Below are positions 11,261-22,500 of a DNA stretch of 64,000 nucleotides, piece by piece. The translations under genes were made by a program, and so were the position numbers. This stretch comes from Globodera rostochiensis. Taxonomy: Eukaryota; Nematoda; Chromadorea; Rhabditida; Heteroderidae. The stretch is from NCBI GenBank assembly GCA_018350325.1, contig JAEVLN010000007.1, positions 3,019,804-3,083,803 on the forward strand. Direction: 5' to 3'. The notes beneath the pieces are model-generated. The model was not told the origin of the DNA. It made no database searches and saw only the letters and a program-made list of their open reading frames with translations. Each line of letters begins with the position of its first letter. Positions within the stretch are counted from its first letter, which is position 1.

Positions 11261-12090
11261 TATATGGTTTCTATTTTTAGCGCAATTAAGTTGCGATAAA
11301 CATAAAATTTTGCTATACAACCACCTCTTTAATCCATTCATTTGAAATACGAATTGCGCTTTGACGACGTTCATTACCAAATTCGATGAAAAACGTCGGA
11401 ATTTCTTTCATTATCCCCCAAATTTCTTCAACAGATGAAATCAAATATCTTCTGTTCACTTCAAAACTTAAATTAACAAATTTATTATTCGATAATTTTA
11501 ATCAATAATTATTTATTATTTATATTTATTTAAAATAATTTTGTTTACGTCTTGTCGGTGAATGAAAAGTCGAGAAATGACTTAACAATCAGCGATGGTT
11601 CATCTTCACGATGGATGCAAATGCCCACTCTGAATCCGTCCACATTCGAAAAAGTGCCAATGTGTTTTTCACATGTTTCTAAATAAAACTAGATTTAAAA
11701 ATCGCTTTAATTTCAACAAACTCCGAATTGAAAGATTGCCCACATTCTGCTTTTTCATTGAACTGTTGTAGCATGCATAAAACTCTATGGAACTGAATGA
11801 ATTGTTGATGTTAAAATTAAACGCCTTTTTTTACATTGCGCATTTCGATTTTGGCACTTTTAGACAGGAATCGACAAGGTCTTGTTCCATCTTCTCAAGC
11901 GTGTCATAATCCGTTTCATATTGCTCACATCCAAGAAGATATGGAAATACTGAAATGTTCAGCACAAAAAAGGGAGTTTCTAATGGAAAAGCAATTTCCG
12001 TGCAATTGAAGCCAAAATGGTCCATAAGTGAAGCTGTTGGCTTCACAGAGCACTTAAGCAAAATTTTTAGTAGTCGTTCATGGTCCAAAC

Positions 12091-12240
12091 TAGGGTTCAG
12101 CACCGTCCCCGAACCCCGACTTTTTTTAATTTTTCGGGGTTTTTGCTGGGAAAAACCCCCCTGAACCCCGACTTTTTTGGTCAGAGACGAAAACGCCGAC
12201 CCGACTTTTTCTGCCCCCGAGGGGTCGGGGCTGAACCCTA
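12091..12240. mobile_element. hAT-like MITE, CCCCGA-motif family
   Basis: A 150-bp element with ends TAGGGTTCAG and CTGAACCCTA, and the exact 8-bp TSD GTCCAAAC at 12,083-12,090 and 12,241-12,248. The interior repeats CCCCGA/TCGGGG. It lies in an intron of astacin copy A. Read on the minus strand it happens to keep a frame open, which creates a false long ORF. Confidence 0.9.
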
Positions 12241-13149
12241 GTCCAAACATCAATCGAACCTTTCTTTTGCACCAATTCGAAGAATCGGCATCCCCAAATG
12301 CGAGGTCAAGTGCAAAAATGCGTAGGGACATGCCATAGTCCTCGAGGAATGTAACAAAATGCTGTGCATTTTGAAACTCTTCGTCGAATGGTTCGTAGAC
12401 TTAAAAGTTTTATTAAAATAAGCATTTTTAAATTTATTATTTTAGAAAGCCTTTTGTGATGTTAATGTCCAAGTTTTTCTCCGTTTTGTTGGCGATGAAA
12501 CCGGCCCCAAAATCCGCATTCAGTGCCATACTAAATTATATCAATTTTGAATTTTGCTAAAATGTTATAATAATTCATTTTCACCTGTCGGATGTCTCGA
12601 ATGTCATTTGTCCATTATTTTTTTCGGTGATTCTAATTGCGTTCCATCCATTCAGTCCCGGATTCCAGCAAATTTCAGCGGCCAATTCGTCGTTGTTCAT
12701 AGCGCCAAATCGTCCTGAGGCCATCGAATTTCCACCATTTGCGTCCAATTTATTAATATAACAAATGATTTGCCTAAAGTGTAATTTAAACATTTTTGAA
12801 TATTGCAAATATTCTTCGACTTACTGAGAACACATTGAATCCAGCCTAATCAGTCCGTTGTCCGTTATGGTACACGCTTTCCATGGATTTTTGTCCGGAG
12901 GATCGCTAAATATTTTATTTTAATTTTTATAATTTAAAATATTTTTAAATAAGAAATTTTACTTTTCATGAACGGCACAGGTCACCAAAACAACAAAAAG
13001 AACTCCGAACAATAACATCAAATTCATTTACAAATTTTACCCAATTAAATAGAATTTGAATGTTTCTCGGATTCTGAAAAATCAAAATTTAAAGTAAAAT
13101 GATTTTTTGGGTTGGCCATTTTTTAAATTTCACTTAACAAAACATTTGT

Positions 13150-13290
13150 GAATAGTATTTGTGGGGAAAAATGGATGGCTAGAATGGACATAACCACCAC
13201 CGCTTTACATTGGCCCACTCATTCAATGATGGGCAAATCGGTGGAATGGAAATTTTTAGTGAAAGAATTAGTAGTCATATTTTCCGATTA
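13150..13290 (+). repeat. Duplicated upstream block, partial copy 2
   Basis: It matches the blocks at 32,150 and 19,300, including GGTGGAATGGAAATTTTTAG and GAAAGAATTAGT, with small insertions. It lies divergently upstream of astacin copy A, mirroring the arrangement upstream of copy B. Confidence 0.7.
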
Positions 13291-13536
13291 ACCCTGTGAA
13301 ATTTACAACTGTAATACCGTCACTACTAAAATTGAATTATTTTTTTTGTTGAAAAATTCTAAGTCTCGGTTTCTCATTTTGAGTGATAGATCAATTTTTT
13401 ATAAAAATCTTCAAACCAAATAAAGTAAGAACAAAATAACAACGTTGGGCTAAGATCAGAACATTTCTTACTGTTTTATTATAAGCGCCCAACTATTCAC
13501 TAGTGCTGCACGAGAGTCTCGATATCGAGTATCGAC

Positions 13537-14758
13537 CAGTGTTTTCCTGTTCCAGCTTGGCCTGTTCTGTTCCTGTAACTGTTCTATTCTAGAATTTAGA
13601 ACAGCACAGGAACAGGAACAGATTCAAAATCCTTGAAACAGGAACAGAACAGGCCAAGCTAGAACAGGGTAAAAATTGAAGAATTGAACTTTTATTGAGT
13701 AATATATTTGAAATTTTCCAAATACTCATTATGATCTCACGTGGCGCAGTGGTTAAGCTTAGTGACGTGATTCAATTTTGTCTAAGGTTCAACTTTCCCT
13801 AGTGAAAATCTTTATTATTCTTTTTATTTTACTCCCTGGTGTGGTGTAATGGTGAGTGATGCCTGGGGCTGTGGGTTCGAACTTCGAACCTCCGACTGTT
13901 AAATGATTTTTTTTTCTCTCTTTTTATGAACTTTGATGGTAATTTTAAAAATATTTTAGATTTTTATTTTTTGAATGCATAGATATTATTATTTTTTCTT
14001 TAAATTGAGAAAAAATCATAAAGGGGGGGGGGATTTTTGTTTTCTAACTTTTAAAAATCAAGACCAATTAATTAAAAAACTCTCAAAATCTCAACCCGGG
14101 CCCCTCCCATTTCTAAAAAGCTTCAAAAAATGGTTGCAAATCCCTTAACAAATTGAATCAAAAATTCCAAATTTTCTCGGCGGCGCCTATCGGCACCGCC
14201 GACTCCCCCCTGAAGTAAAGCAGAATTTTCTAAAAAATTATTGAATTTTAACTAGGGTTGCTCCCCGAGCCCCAAAATAAGAAAACAGAAGTCTCAAAAA
14301 AATTATATAATTTTTTCACTAGAGTTGCTCCACATTCTTAAAATTAGGTCGTCCCGGACCCTCGACATGGCCAACCCCGACCTTCCCTGACATACCATTT
14401 TCCCACCCCCAAGGGTTCTGGAGCAAACCTATGTTGAATCTAAATTAAAAAATTTGGTAAAAGTCTCGGATTTTTGGGAGTCAATTCTCGAGTCTCAGGG
14501 TCAAGTCTCGATAAACTTAGGTCTCGAGCATCACTTGCAAGTGATGAGCACTTTGTTCAATGAATCATCGATTAAAATTTCAGACTGAATTTCACTCGGA
14601 AAATTTTTAATTTGGAACAGTCTAAGAACAGTTTACTCTGTTCTGTTTCTGTTCTGTTCTTGAGGTCGGAACAGAACAGGAACAGAACAGATAGGCTGTT
14701 CTAAAATTTGAGAACAGAACAGGAACAGGTTCAAAATCCTTGGAACAGGAAAACACTG
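13537..14758. mobile_element. Inner hAT-like element nested in the outer one, with tRNA-like cargo
   Basis: The ends are CAGTGTTTTCCTGTTCC and GGAACAGGAAAACACTG. The exact 8-bp TSD GTATCGAC lies at 13,529-13,536 and 14,759-14,766. The subterminal arms are arrays of GAACAG/CTGTTC. The middle holds two tRNA-like stretches and a GC hairpin at about 14,175-14,200. I see no transposase. Confidence 0.9.
13733..13900 (+). repeat. Two tRNA-like (Pol III box A/B) stretches
   Basis: TGGCGCAGTGGTTAAGC and a degenerate GGTTCAA fit A- and B-box positions in the first copy. TGGTGTAATGGTGAG and GGGTTCGAAC fit them in the second. Neither folds into a clean cloverleaf, so they look like tRNA-derived SINE heads or tRNA relics. 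Confidence 0.5.
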
Positions 14759-14890
14759 GTATCGACTCGAGAAAAGTCTCGAGTTTTTTGGGTCTCGGGC
14801 TCGGGCTCGAGTCTCGAGGTAAAGTATCGGGCTCAGGCTCGAGTCTCGAGTATCGAGAAATTTTGGGTCTAGTGCAGCACTACTATTCAC

Positions 14891-15631
14891 TCTTTCACAT
14901 AACAAAACCAAAATTTTTAAATTTAACTTATAAATTTTAAAAATTAGCAGATGACCAAAAAGACTTTGCGAATCCCAACCGGAACACAAAACCGTCCAAT
15001 TTTTTGATCACAATTTTATTGATATTTTTTCGTCTGTAATGATTTTGATCAACTCTTTTCTTGGCATCGCTTTTGTAAGCTTCAAGAAATTAATGTGTTT
15101 ATTAAGCGGATGCTTAAAAATGATTAGGTAATTATCAATACCAAATTTATGCCCCCATTATTGGTGTCGGGAACCAATTAAGTGACACATTTTCAGTCTG
15201 TTCATAGCGCTTAAACGATTAAATTGGCGCTCAACCATCGTTGTACAGCATAAAACTCAGCTCAGCTTTGCGGTGTCCGTAGATTTTGCAACTTTTGTGT
15301 TAGAAATTGACCGGAAAAGGACAACAAATGAATGCCAAATACTTTCTTTAAGCATTAATTTGAGTGTCAGGTTTAGAAGATTAGTTTAAACCTCGGAGAA
15401 GTTTGAAGTTTTTTGTCGCGGCGATAATTTGCTGAGCTAGCAATGGGTGTATTGGTCTTTTTTTCAAAAATTTAGAACTTGCTCAAAGAATGCCAATCTG
15501 CCAACGAAGAACCCTTTTTTGTTGACGAGCACATAGACCACTAATTTGTAAGACAAAAACATCAAGCTTTTTTGTAACAGTAGTCTAAAATCGAATCGCT
15601 GCAGGTGTACAATCGTGTAATTAAACTTACC
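14891..15631. other. Unassigned sequence left of the duplication breakpoint
   Basis: No convincing exon or repeat was recognised. It ends at about 15,631, where homology to the elongase at 36,325 begins. Confidence 0.4.
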
Positions 15632-16523
15632 ACCACGCGCTCACATTCCTCTACGCCACCATCACGTATGCGGAGAAGCAGGCATGGTGCCGTTGGTCCC
15701 TGGCATTGAACCTCAGTGTTCACACGGTCATGTACTTGTAAGTGCTATTTCTATTAGAGCCCGGCCGAGATCGAGATCTCGACCGAGATTTAACCGAGAG
15801 TCTAGGTCTCGAATCTCGGAAATTTGTCGAAAACTCCGAGACCTAGACTCTCGGAATTTCGAGATTTTTTATCTCGAAAATCTAGGTCTCGGCCCATCCT
15901 CAAATCTCGATCTCGGTCTCGGATTTTTCAAAAATAATTAATAATTAACAATTTAATTGTTATTTTTTATTTAATTAAAAGATGTATTAAAAAAACAATA
16001 AAATGCCAAAAATGTTTTTTCAGCTATTTTGGCCTCCAGGCAATGAAAGTGCGGGCACCGCGCCCTGTGGCCAAATTCATCACGAGCATTCAAATTCTGC
16101 AATTTGTCATCTCCGTTTACATTTTCACACACATTGTGTACATCAAATACGCCGATGCGACGCCATGCGATGCGAGGTGAAGCCGGCACAAACATTTTTA
16201 TCAAAAAAATAATTTAAAAAAGCTCAAAAAAATTATGTTTAATTAATCAAAACATTTGATTATGTCTGAGAAGCTTGGTGTTCGACAAGCTTTCGGTTTG
16301 GTGAAAAAGTGCGCGAAAATATGTCACAAAATTTGAATTTTAAAACTTAATTTTTATTTATTCTAAATTTAGTTGGAATATGCTGTCCCTGGGTGGCCTG
16401 ATGTACCTTTCCTACCTGTATTTGTTCGCCCAATTCTTCTACGACTCATACATTTCGGGCAAAGCAAGAATGAAGCGTAATTTGTCAACAGAGGCAACGA
16501 CGTCGACAAAAAAAATTGAATAA
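15632..16523 (+). pseudogene. 5'-truncated fatty-acid elongase copy
   Basis: It matches the last three exons of the complete elongase at 35,411-37,340: about 15,632-15,735 (from the HH of the histidine box), about 16,022-16,175, and about 16,374-16,523, ending in the same TSTKKIE tail and TAA. Homology begins within the codons of the LHWYHH motif, so the N-terminal half and part of the active site are gone. It is a non-functional remnant at the edge of the inverted duplication. Confidence 0.85.
15752..15940. repeat. CTCGAGATC-motif foldback in an elongase intron
   Basis: One end is TAGAGCCCGGCCGAGATC and the other is CTCGGATTTTTC, with arms full of CTCGA/TCGAG words. The same insertion occupies the matching intron at 36,005-36,195, so it predates the segmental duplication. 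Relatives are at 29,728-29,914 and 60,790-60,968. Confidence 0.75.
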
Positions 16524-16714
16524 ATTTTTTGGAAAACAATTTTTCATGCTTTTTAAAGCTACCTAGTATTTAAATATTACTATACCAAAGCTTCATTTTT
16601 TTTTGGATGTAAATGTGTGACATCTATTTTTTGAATGAAATTTAAATCACATTCTATGGCAAATTGAACAGTAGCGAAGCGGGTCAGTCTCGTCCCGTCC
16701 TCCCCGCTAGTCTC

Positions 16715-17185
16715 GTCCCAGGGCCTGTCCAGTCCCGACCCAGGGCCTGTCCAGTCTCGACCCAGGGCCTGTCCAGTCCCGACCCAGGGCCTGTCCAGTC
16801 CCGACCCAGGGCCTGTCCAGTCCCGACCCAGGGCCTGTCCAGTCCCGACCCAGGGCCTGTCCTTTCCCGACCCAGGGCCTGTCCAGTCCCGACCCAGGGC
16901 CTGTCCAGTCCTGACCCAGGGCCTGTCCAGTCCCGACCCAGGGCCTGTCCAGTCCCGACCCAGGGCCTGTCCAGTCCCGACCCAGGGCCTGTCCAGTCCC
17001 GACCCAGGGCCTGTCCAGTCCCGACCCAGGGCCTGTCCAGTCCCGACCCAGGGCCTGTCCAGTCCCGACCCAGGGCCTGTCCAGTCCCGACCCAGGGCCT
17101 GTCCAGTCCCGACCCAGGGCCTGTCCAGTCCCGACCCAGGGCCTGTCCAGTCCCGACCCAGGGCCTGTCCAGTTCCAGAACCAGT
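16715..17185. repeat. 21-bp minisatellite, left copy
   Basis: About 22 near-identical copies of a 21-bp unit, CCCGACCCAGGGCCTGTCCAG, with single-base variants. Because 21 is divisible by three, long frames stay open on both strands, giving repetitive Gly/Trp/Arg or Pro/Ser/Arg peptides. It is interpreted as a non-coding minisatellite beside the elongase 3' end. Confidence 0.85.
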
Positions 17186-17219
17186 CCCATCCCAAGGCCA
17201 GTTCCGTCTCATGCCAATC

Positions 17220-17956
17220 GTATTCGGTGCGCAAAGCATTCTGAAAAATGTGCAAATGCGGCACCCCAAAAATGCCGAAATGTCGGCAATGCCCAAATAT
17301 GTCCGTACAGATGAATAATAAATAAACAAATTTGCTACGGTTTCTTAATGTGTTGCGTCATTCGCTTTTTGATCGTTGCCCGAACAAAAACGTTTTCCCC
17401 AAAAATATTTATTTTTGTATATTAAATTCCGTTCATTTTCTTTTTGATGAATCATTTACAACGGCTTCATCGTTTTTGCTTCTCAAAAATAAGCCTATTC
17501 ATGTTGGATGGTTCATCTTCGGCAACTTTCATCAGATTTTCGCTAACATTATGAATATATTTGCTGAATCATTGAAAAATGAAAAAACGTTTGAAAGAAT
17601 CTTTTTGCCTTTTGTGATTTTGTGAGAAGATTTTGTGTATAAATAGGCAAAGTTGCGACTTTGGCTTCATCATTTTGCTTCTCAAATGGCCAATTTTGGT
17701 TAAATGATTCATTTCGTCGGCTTTCATCGGCCCCATCATATTTTACTTTCATTTAAAACATTTTATGGTGAAGCCTTCTTTAAATTTTAGAATTCCAAAT
17801 TTTAAAAAGTTTTTCTAAATTTATTTTCTTTTCTGAAAAGGATTAAACAATTATTAATTTTAATGATACACTTCCGACTTCTTTAAGAAAACAATTTAAA
17901 TTCAGAAAATAAATCCAAAGAATTTCCCCCCAAAAAATTAGCCCTATTGCTAATCA
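17220..17956. other. Spacer between minisatellite and cysteine-rich gene
   Basis: It is duplicated at 33,785-34,450. It has an imperfect internal repeat (CTTCATCGTTTTTGCTTCTCA versus a diverged copy near 17,663). A short 97-codon frame at 17,332-17,625 is shared with the other copy but lacks further support. Confidence 0.4.
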
Positions 17957-18611
17957 ATGATTGCCCTGTTGATCCTTCTCATCACGCTTGTTCATCCCAG
18001 TTTGGAGAGCTTCTGGGATGTGAAAGGTACTCATTCATTTTTGGCAATAATTTAAAAAACTGATTTTAAATTTATTTATTGAAGCTGACAACTGTTACTA
18101 TGCCCTCCGCCATCGTGGCACTCCGTCCGTGGGCATGTTTCGCAAAATGCAACAGTGGGGCACAACTGACATCTGGCCAGGGCTTGAACTGAACGAACAT
18201 GATTGCTTTGGAAATTTTGCCGGATGCCAGACGTACTCGTGCATTGATGGTGGGGTATTTAAGAAAACATTTTGTTGATTAGATAATATAAATTTTTTGA
18301 ATAATTTTGTAGCAAAAAATGGTGACCAGATATTTGTTGTCAACGCATGTGCTCCGAATGGTGGCAAATGCACTAACCGCGACTTGGACCCAATTTGTGC
18401 CAAGGATGGTGGCATTGGCAAATGCGAAATTTGCCTGCAGGGCTTATGCAACAAGCCGGACATTGAACTGAAAGTGCCAGTGCCGAAAGTCACTGAGAAG
18501 CGCGACGACCCTGAGACTGGCACGGGCTATGCCAAAAACAACAAATCGTCCTCCAAAGAGACTGGCACGGACGGGGCCAAAAACGAATCGTCCTCCATCT
18601 CGGCCAATTGA
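17957..18611 (+). CDS. Secreted cysteine-rich protein, left copy
   Basis: Three exons: 17,957-18,026, from 18,085 to about 18,247, and from about 18,307 to 18,611. Joining in phase needs the donor GATG/GTGGGG for intron 2. Residues 1-17 are a signal peptide (MIALLILLITLVHPSL). The mature part has ten cysteines ending CEICLQGLCN, which recalls the terminal CN of Ly6/three-finger domains, though spacing elsewhere is unusual. The tail is Lys/Ser/Thr-rich with about one and a half copies of a 15-residue repeat. The paralog at 32,878-33,773 has six. Function is unknown. Confidence 0.7.
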
Positions 18612-19119
18612 AGAGATGGCACAGAATACGACGACGAAGATGTACTTGATAAGCATCATAAATTTTCAAATTCATAATGATTCATTCCGCCTTTTCCAAT
18701 CAAAATATTGGCTTACAAACATACACCCACAAGCTTTAATAAAATTTGCAACTTTTGTTTGATTGAACGATTAATTGGAGATGAATGAATGCCGACCGGG
18801 TCAATAGCTTTGGCAATTACTTTTAAAAAAATATCCATACTCAGAATAATTCGCAAATTTCAATGAATAAAACACAAAAATTTAGGGGCATCTGTTGATC
18901 TGCACGTTTTAATACGAGTTTGATGCATTTTACAATACAAAAGCTGTGAATCTTTTAATCTTCAAGACATTTTTTTTGAATGAATTTGTGCTTTTAAGTT
19001 AGGGATAGGACAATTAACAGGCCCAGACTACCCCTCACACCAACACACCCCTTCCCCCTCTTAAAAAAACGTCGAAAAATAAGGGAAAACGAGATTAAAA
19101 ATTTAATAAATATTGATCA

Positions 19120-19430
19120 AACCTAACCCGGCATCCCTTTTTCGATAGGCACAATTCGAGTTTTGAATTCATTTTTATTACACAAATTTGTCCAAAAGAA
19201 TTGCTTCCCAAAGACATTGTACGTGTGCTGCTGGCTGTCCCAATGGGTGGACTTGGCAGTAATTCTCCAATAAAAAATTTGCCTATTTTCATTTGATCGG
19301 AAAAGATGACTAATTCTTTCACTAAAAATTTCCATCCACCGATTTGCCCCCATCATTGAAGCGATGGACAAATGCTAAGCAGCGGTGGTCATGTCCATTC
19401 TCTATTAAATCGACACTAATACTAGCCCAT
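19120..19430 (-). repeat. Duplicated upstream block, copy 3
   Basis: It lies divergently upstream of the astacin gene starting at 19,533. On the minus strand a frame reading MEIFSERISHLF...VPIEKGMPG is open. The same frame is open at 32,209 but broken at 9.1 and 13.2 kb. Coding status is unresolved. Confidence 0.65.
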
Positions 19431-19532
19431 CCATTCTAAATGTTTTCCGAAAACTGAAAAATCTAATTTATTTTTGATTTTTTAGAATTCGAGAAAGCCT
19501 TCAAAATTATTCAGTTTGGCTGAAAACGGTAA

Positions 19533-22500
19533 ATGAATTTGATGTTATTGTTCGGAGGACTACTTTTTATTGTTTTGGACACCTGTGCCGTTCATGAAAA
19601 GTAAAATTTCTTATTTAAAAATATTTTAATTATGAAAATTAAAATAAAATATTTAGCGACCCTCCGGACAAAAATCCGTGGAAAGCGTGTACCATAATGG
19701 ACAACGGACTGCTTCGGCTGGATTCAATGTGTTCTCAGTATGTTCTAGGAATATTTTAAACTTATTTACCATTTACACATAATCTTTAAATTACATTTAG
19801 ACATATCCTCTGTTATATTGATAAATTGGACGCAAATAGTGGAAATTCGAAGGCCTCAGGGCGATTTAGCGCTATGAACAACGCCAAATTGGCCGCTGAA
19901 ATTTGCTGGAATCCGGGACTGAATGGATGGAACGCAATTAGAATCACCGAAAAAAATAATGGACAAATGACATTTGAGACATCCGACAGGTGAAAATGAA
20001 TTATTATAACATTTTAGCAAAATTCAAAATTGATATAATTTAGTATGGCACTGAATGCGGATTTTGGGGCAGGTTTCATCGCCAACAAAACGGAGAAAAA
20101 CTTGGACATTAACATCACAAAAGGCTTTCTAAAATAATAAATTTAAAAATGCTTATTTTAATAAAACTTTTAAGTGTACGAACCATTCGACGAAGAGTTT
20201 CATAATGCGCAGCATTTTGTCACATTCCTCGAGGACTACGGCATGTCCCTACGCATTTTTGCACTTGACCTCGCATTTGGGGATGCCGATTCTTCGAATT
20301 GGTGCAAAAAAAAGGTGGCGATTGAATTTGTTTTGGCCAATTTTGCCATAAATTGGCTACCGGTCCGATTCCCACTCGGAGTGCCGATTCAGTCCCGTAC
20401 TGAAGCTAAGATTAAGTTTAGCTTAAGCCTAAGACACCCTGGCTTGGGGTTTGTTAGGATTAGGCCTAAGCCTAAGCTTAGCTTAGACCAAGCCTAGGCT
20501 TAGCCTAAGACGTCCAGGAGATTTGGGAAGCTTTGGCTTGGGTGGGACTCGGAGCGGAAGCGCAAAAATTGTTTGCTTAAGTGCTCTGTAAAGCCAACAG
20601 CTTCACGTATTGACCATGTTGGCGGCTTCAACTGCACGGAAATTGCTTTTCCATTAGAAACTCCCTTTTTTGTGCTGAACATTTCAGTCTTTCCATATCT
20701 TCTTGGATGTGAACAATATCGCAAGGATTATGCCACTGCTAAAGAGATTAGACAAGACTTTGTTGATTCCTGTTTAAAAGTGCCAGAATTGAAATGCGCA
20801 ATGTACATATGTGTACAAAAAAAAAGCGTTTAATTCAGGGTTCGGATCGGCTAACGACAATTTCTAAGGACAGACATGTTGATTTCAAATTTTTAAAATA
20901 ATTTTTAACATTTTTGTTAAGAAAATCGCGCAAAAATTTCGAAATTTGGTATTTTCAAAAATGCAATTTTATTGCAAATCCAAAACCCATTAAAATCCCA
21001 ATATTTCAACAATCCTCGTTTTCAAGGACAATCTTGAAAATATGGACCTCTTCAATTTTTAAGATCGAGGGTCCATTTTCAAGGACTGCTCTTGCCATTC
21101 AAGGACGAATCCGAACCCTGGTTTAATTTATTAAAAAAAAACACATTTAGTTTTGTGGAATTTTATGCATGTTACAACAGTTCAATGGAAAAGCAGAATT
21201 CGGGCATTTTTTCAATCCGGGGTCAGTTAAAATTAAAGCGATTTTTTGAAATCTTTTTAAATAATTAAAGTTTTCCGATTTTATTTAGAAACATGTGAAA
21301 AGCATATTGGAGCTTTTTCAAATGTGGACGGATTCAGAGTGGGCATTTGCATCCATCGTGAAGATGAAAAATCGCTGATTGTTAAGTCATTTCTCGACTT
21401 TTCATTCACCGACAAGACGTAAAATAAAATTAAAATAAATATAAATAATTGAAAATTATTTTGATTTAGTCTAAATAAATTTGTTAATTTAAGTTTTGAA
21501 GTGAGCAAAAAATATTTGATTTCATCTGAAGCAGTTCGGGAGATGATGAAAGAAGTTCCTACGTTTTTCATCGAATTTGGTAATGAACGTCGTCAAAGCG
21601 CAATTCGTATTTCAAATGAATGGATTAAAGAGGTGCGCTGTTTAACACAATTTGCCAATTTCCCAGATTTAATTAAATGCACCAAAAATGGCCAAAAAGG
21701 CATTTTCACATTGGTTAAAAACCGATTAATAAAGCCTTTTTTTCTATATTAAGCTAACAATGTTTTTATTAAATTTAAAATATTTGCCCAGCGTTTTCAA
21801 TGAAATGTATCGTAATTAATTGCGCTAAAATCGAAAACAAATATTAAATCCCGGGGCTCCAATTCAAAATGTTTAAATTTCAAGAAGCATGGAATCGGTC
21901 AAGTTCTCGATCACATCTCACCGCAACTGATCAATGGAACTTGGGCAAAAAAGCTTCATTTTATCGCGCCGTCTGATGAAGATTTGGTCATTTTCTTCCA
22001 ATTAACAGAAATTAATTTCTCAAAGAGAATCATCCAAAGATCAAATTTGCTTCCCTATGAAAACGACCCGAACAAAGTTTGCATACTAATTGCTTTTAAT
22101 GAATTAAAATTATCTAATAAATTGTTTTTTGTTTCAAGTATCTGGGGACGTCAGCTTGTGACGATCTTGGAGATGACTGTGAAGCAACGCGCGATCTTGT
22201 TAAACAGATTCGTGAGCTGGAATGGTGCGGGGAAAAACGACCCGAGACTACCATAGAACAGGTCTATTTACTTAATTAATGATTACGGTACTTAAAACTG
22301 ATTAAAACACCCAAAAAGGACCCGAGACTACCATAGAACAGGTCTATTTACTTAATTAATGATTACGGTACTTAAAACTGATTAAAACACCCAAAAAGGA
22401 CCCGAGACTACCATAGAACAGGTCTATTTACCTAAATAGTGATTACGGTACACCCGAGACTTCCATAGAATAGGTCTATTTACCTAATTAATGATTACGG

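Larger units (their letters stand above)
9643..13027 (-). pseudogene. Copy A of the long astacin gene, cut off in the prodomain
   Basis: Exon by exon this parallels the gene at 19,533-27,899. It has the signal peptide at 13,027, the unrecognised N-terminal region (exons near 12,600-12,800, 12,250-12,380, 11,833-12,060, 11,600-11,690, 11,330-11,470, 10,830-11,020 and 10,590-10,710), the prodomain exon at about 10,113-10,196, and the [12 protein letters not shown] exon ending at about 9,643. There the homology stops against an inverted fragment of another gene. The zinc site, EGF and CUB parts are absent. Earlier exons look open, so a secreted N-terminal-only product is possible. Confidence 0.75.
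13501..14882. mobile_element. Outer hAT-like MITE (CTCGAG-motif family), interrupted
   Basis: The ends are TAGTGCTGCACGAG and GTCTAGTGCAGCACTA, with the exact 8-bp TSD CTATTCAC at 13,493-13,500 and 14,883-14,890. The arms are packed with TCTCGAG/CTCGA words. Removing the inner element and one TSD leaves about 152 bp. Confidence 0.9.
15632..19430 (+). repeat. Left arm of the inverted segmental duplication
   Basis: About 3.8 kb is collinear with the reverse complement of about 32,150-36,325. It covers the elongase tail, minisatellite, a spacer, the cysteine-rich gene and the upstream block. The arms differ in minisatellite length, coding-repeat number and small indels. Confidence 0.9.

Noticed and set aside
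11831..12331. 166-codon continuous minus-strand frame
   Set aside because: It reads through a MITE with an 8-bp TSD. Without the insert, and by comparison with the paralog, the middle is an intron between two astacin-copy exons.
13733..13900. Functional tRNA gene
   Set aside because: Box A/B matches only. No full acceptor stem or clear anticodon arm, and it sits inside a transposable element.
16580..17329. 249-codon Gly/Trp/Arg-rich minus-strand frame and matching frames on the plus strand
   Set aside because: Produced by a 21-bp minisatellite, which keeps several frames open on both strands. No splice or start context, and array length differs between copies.
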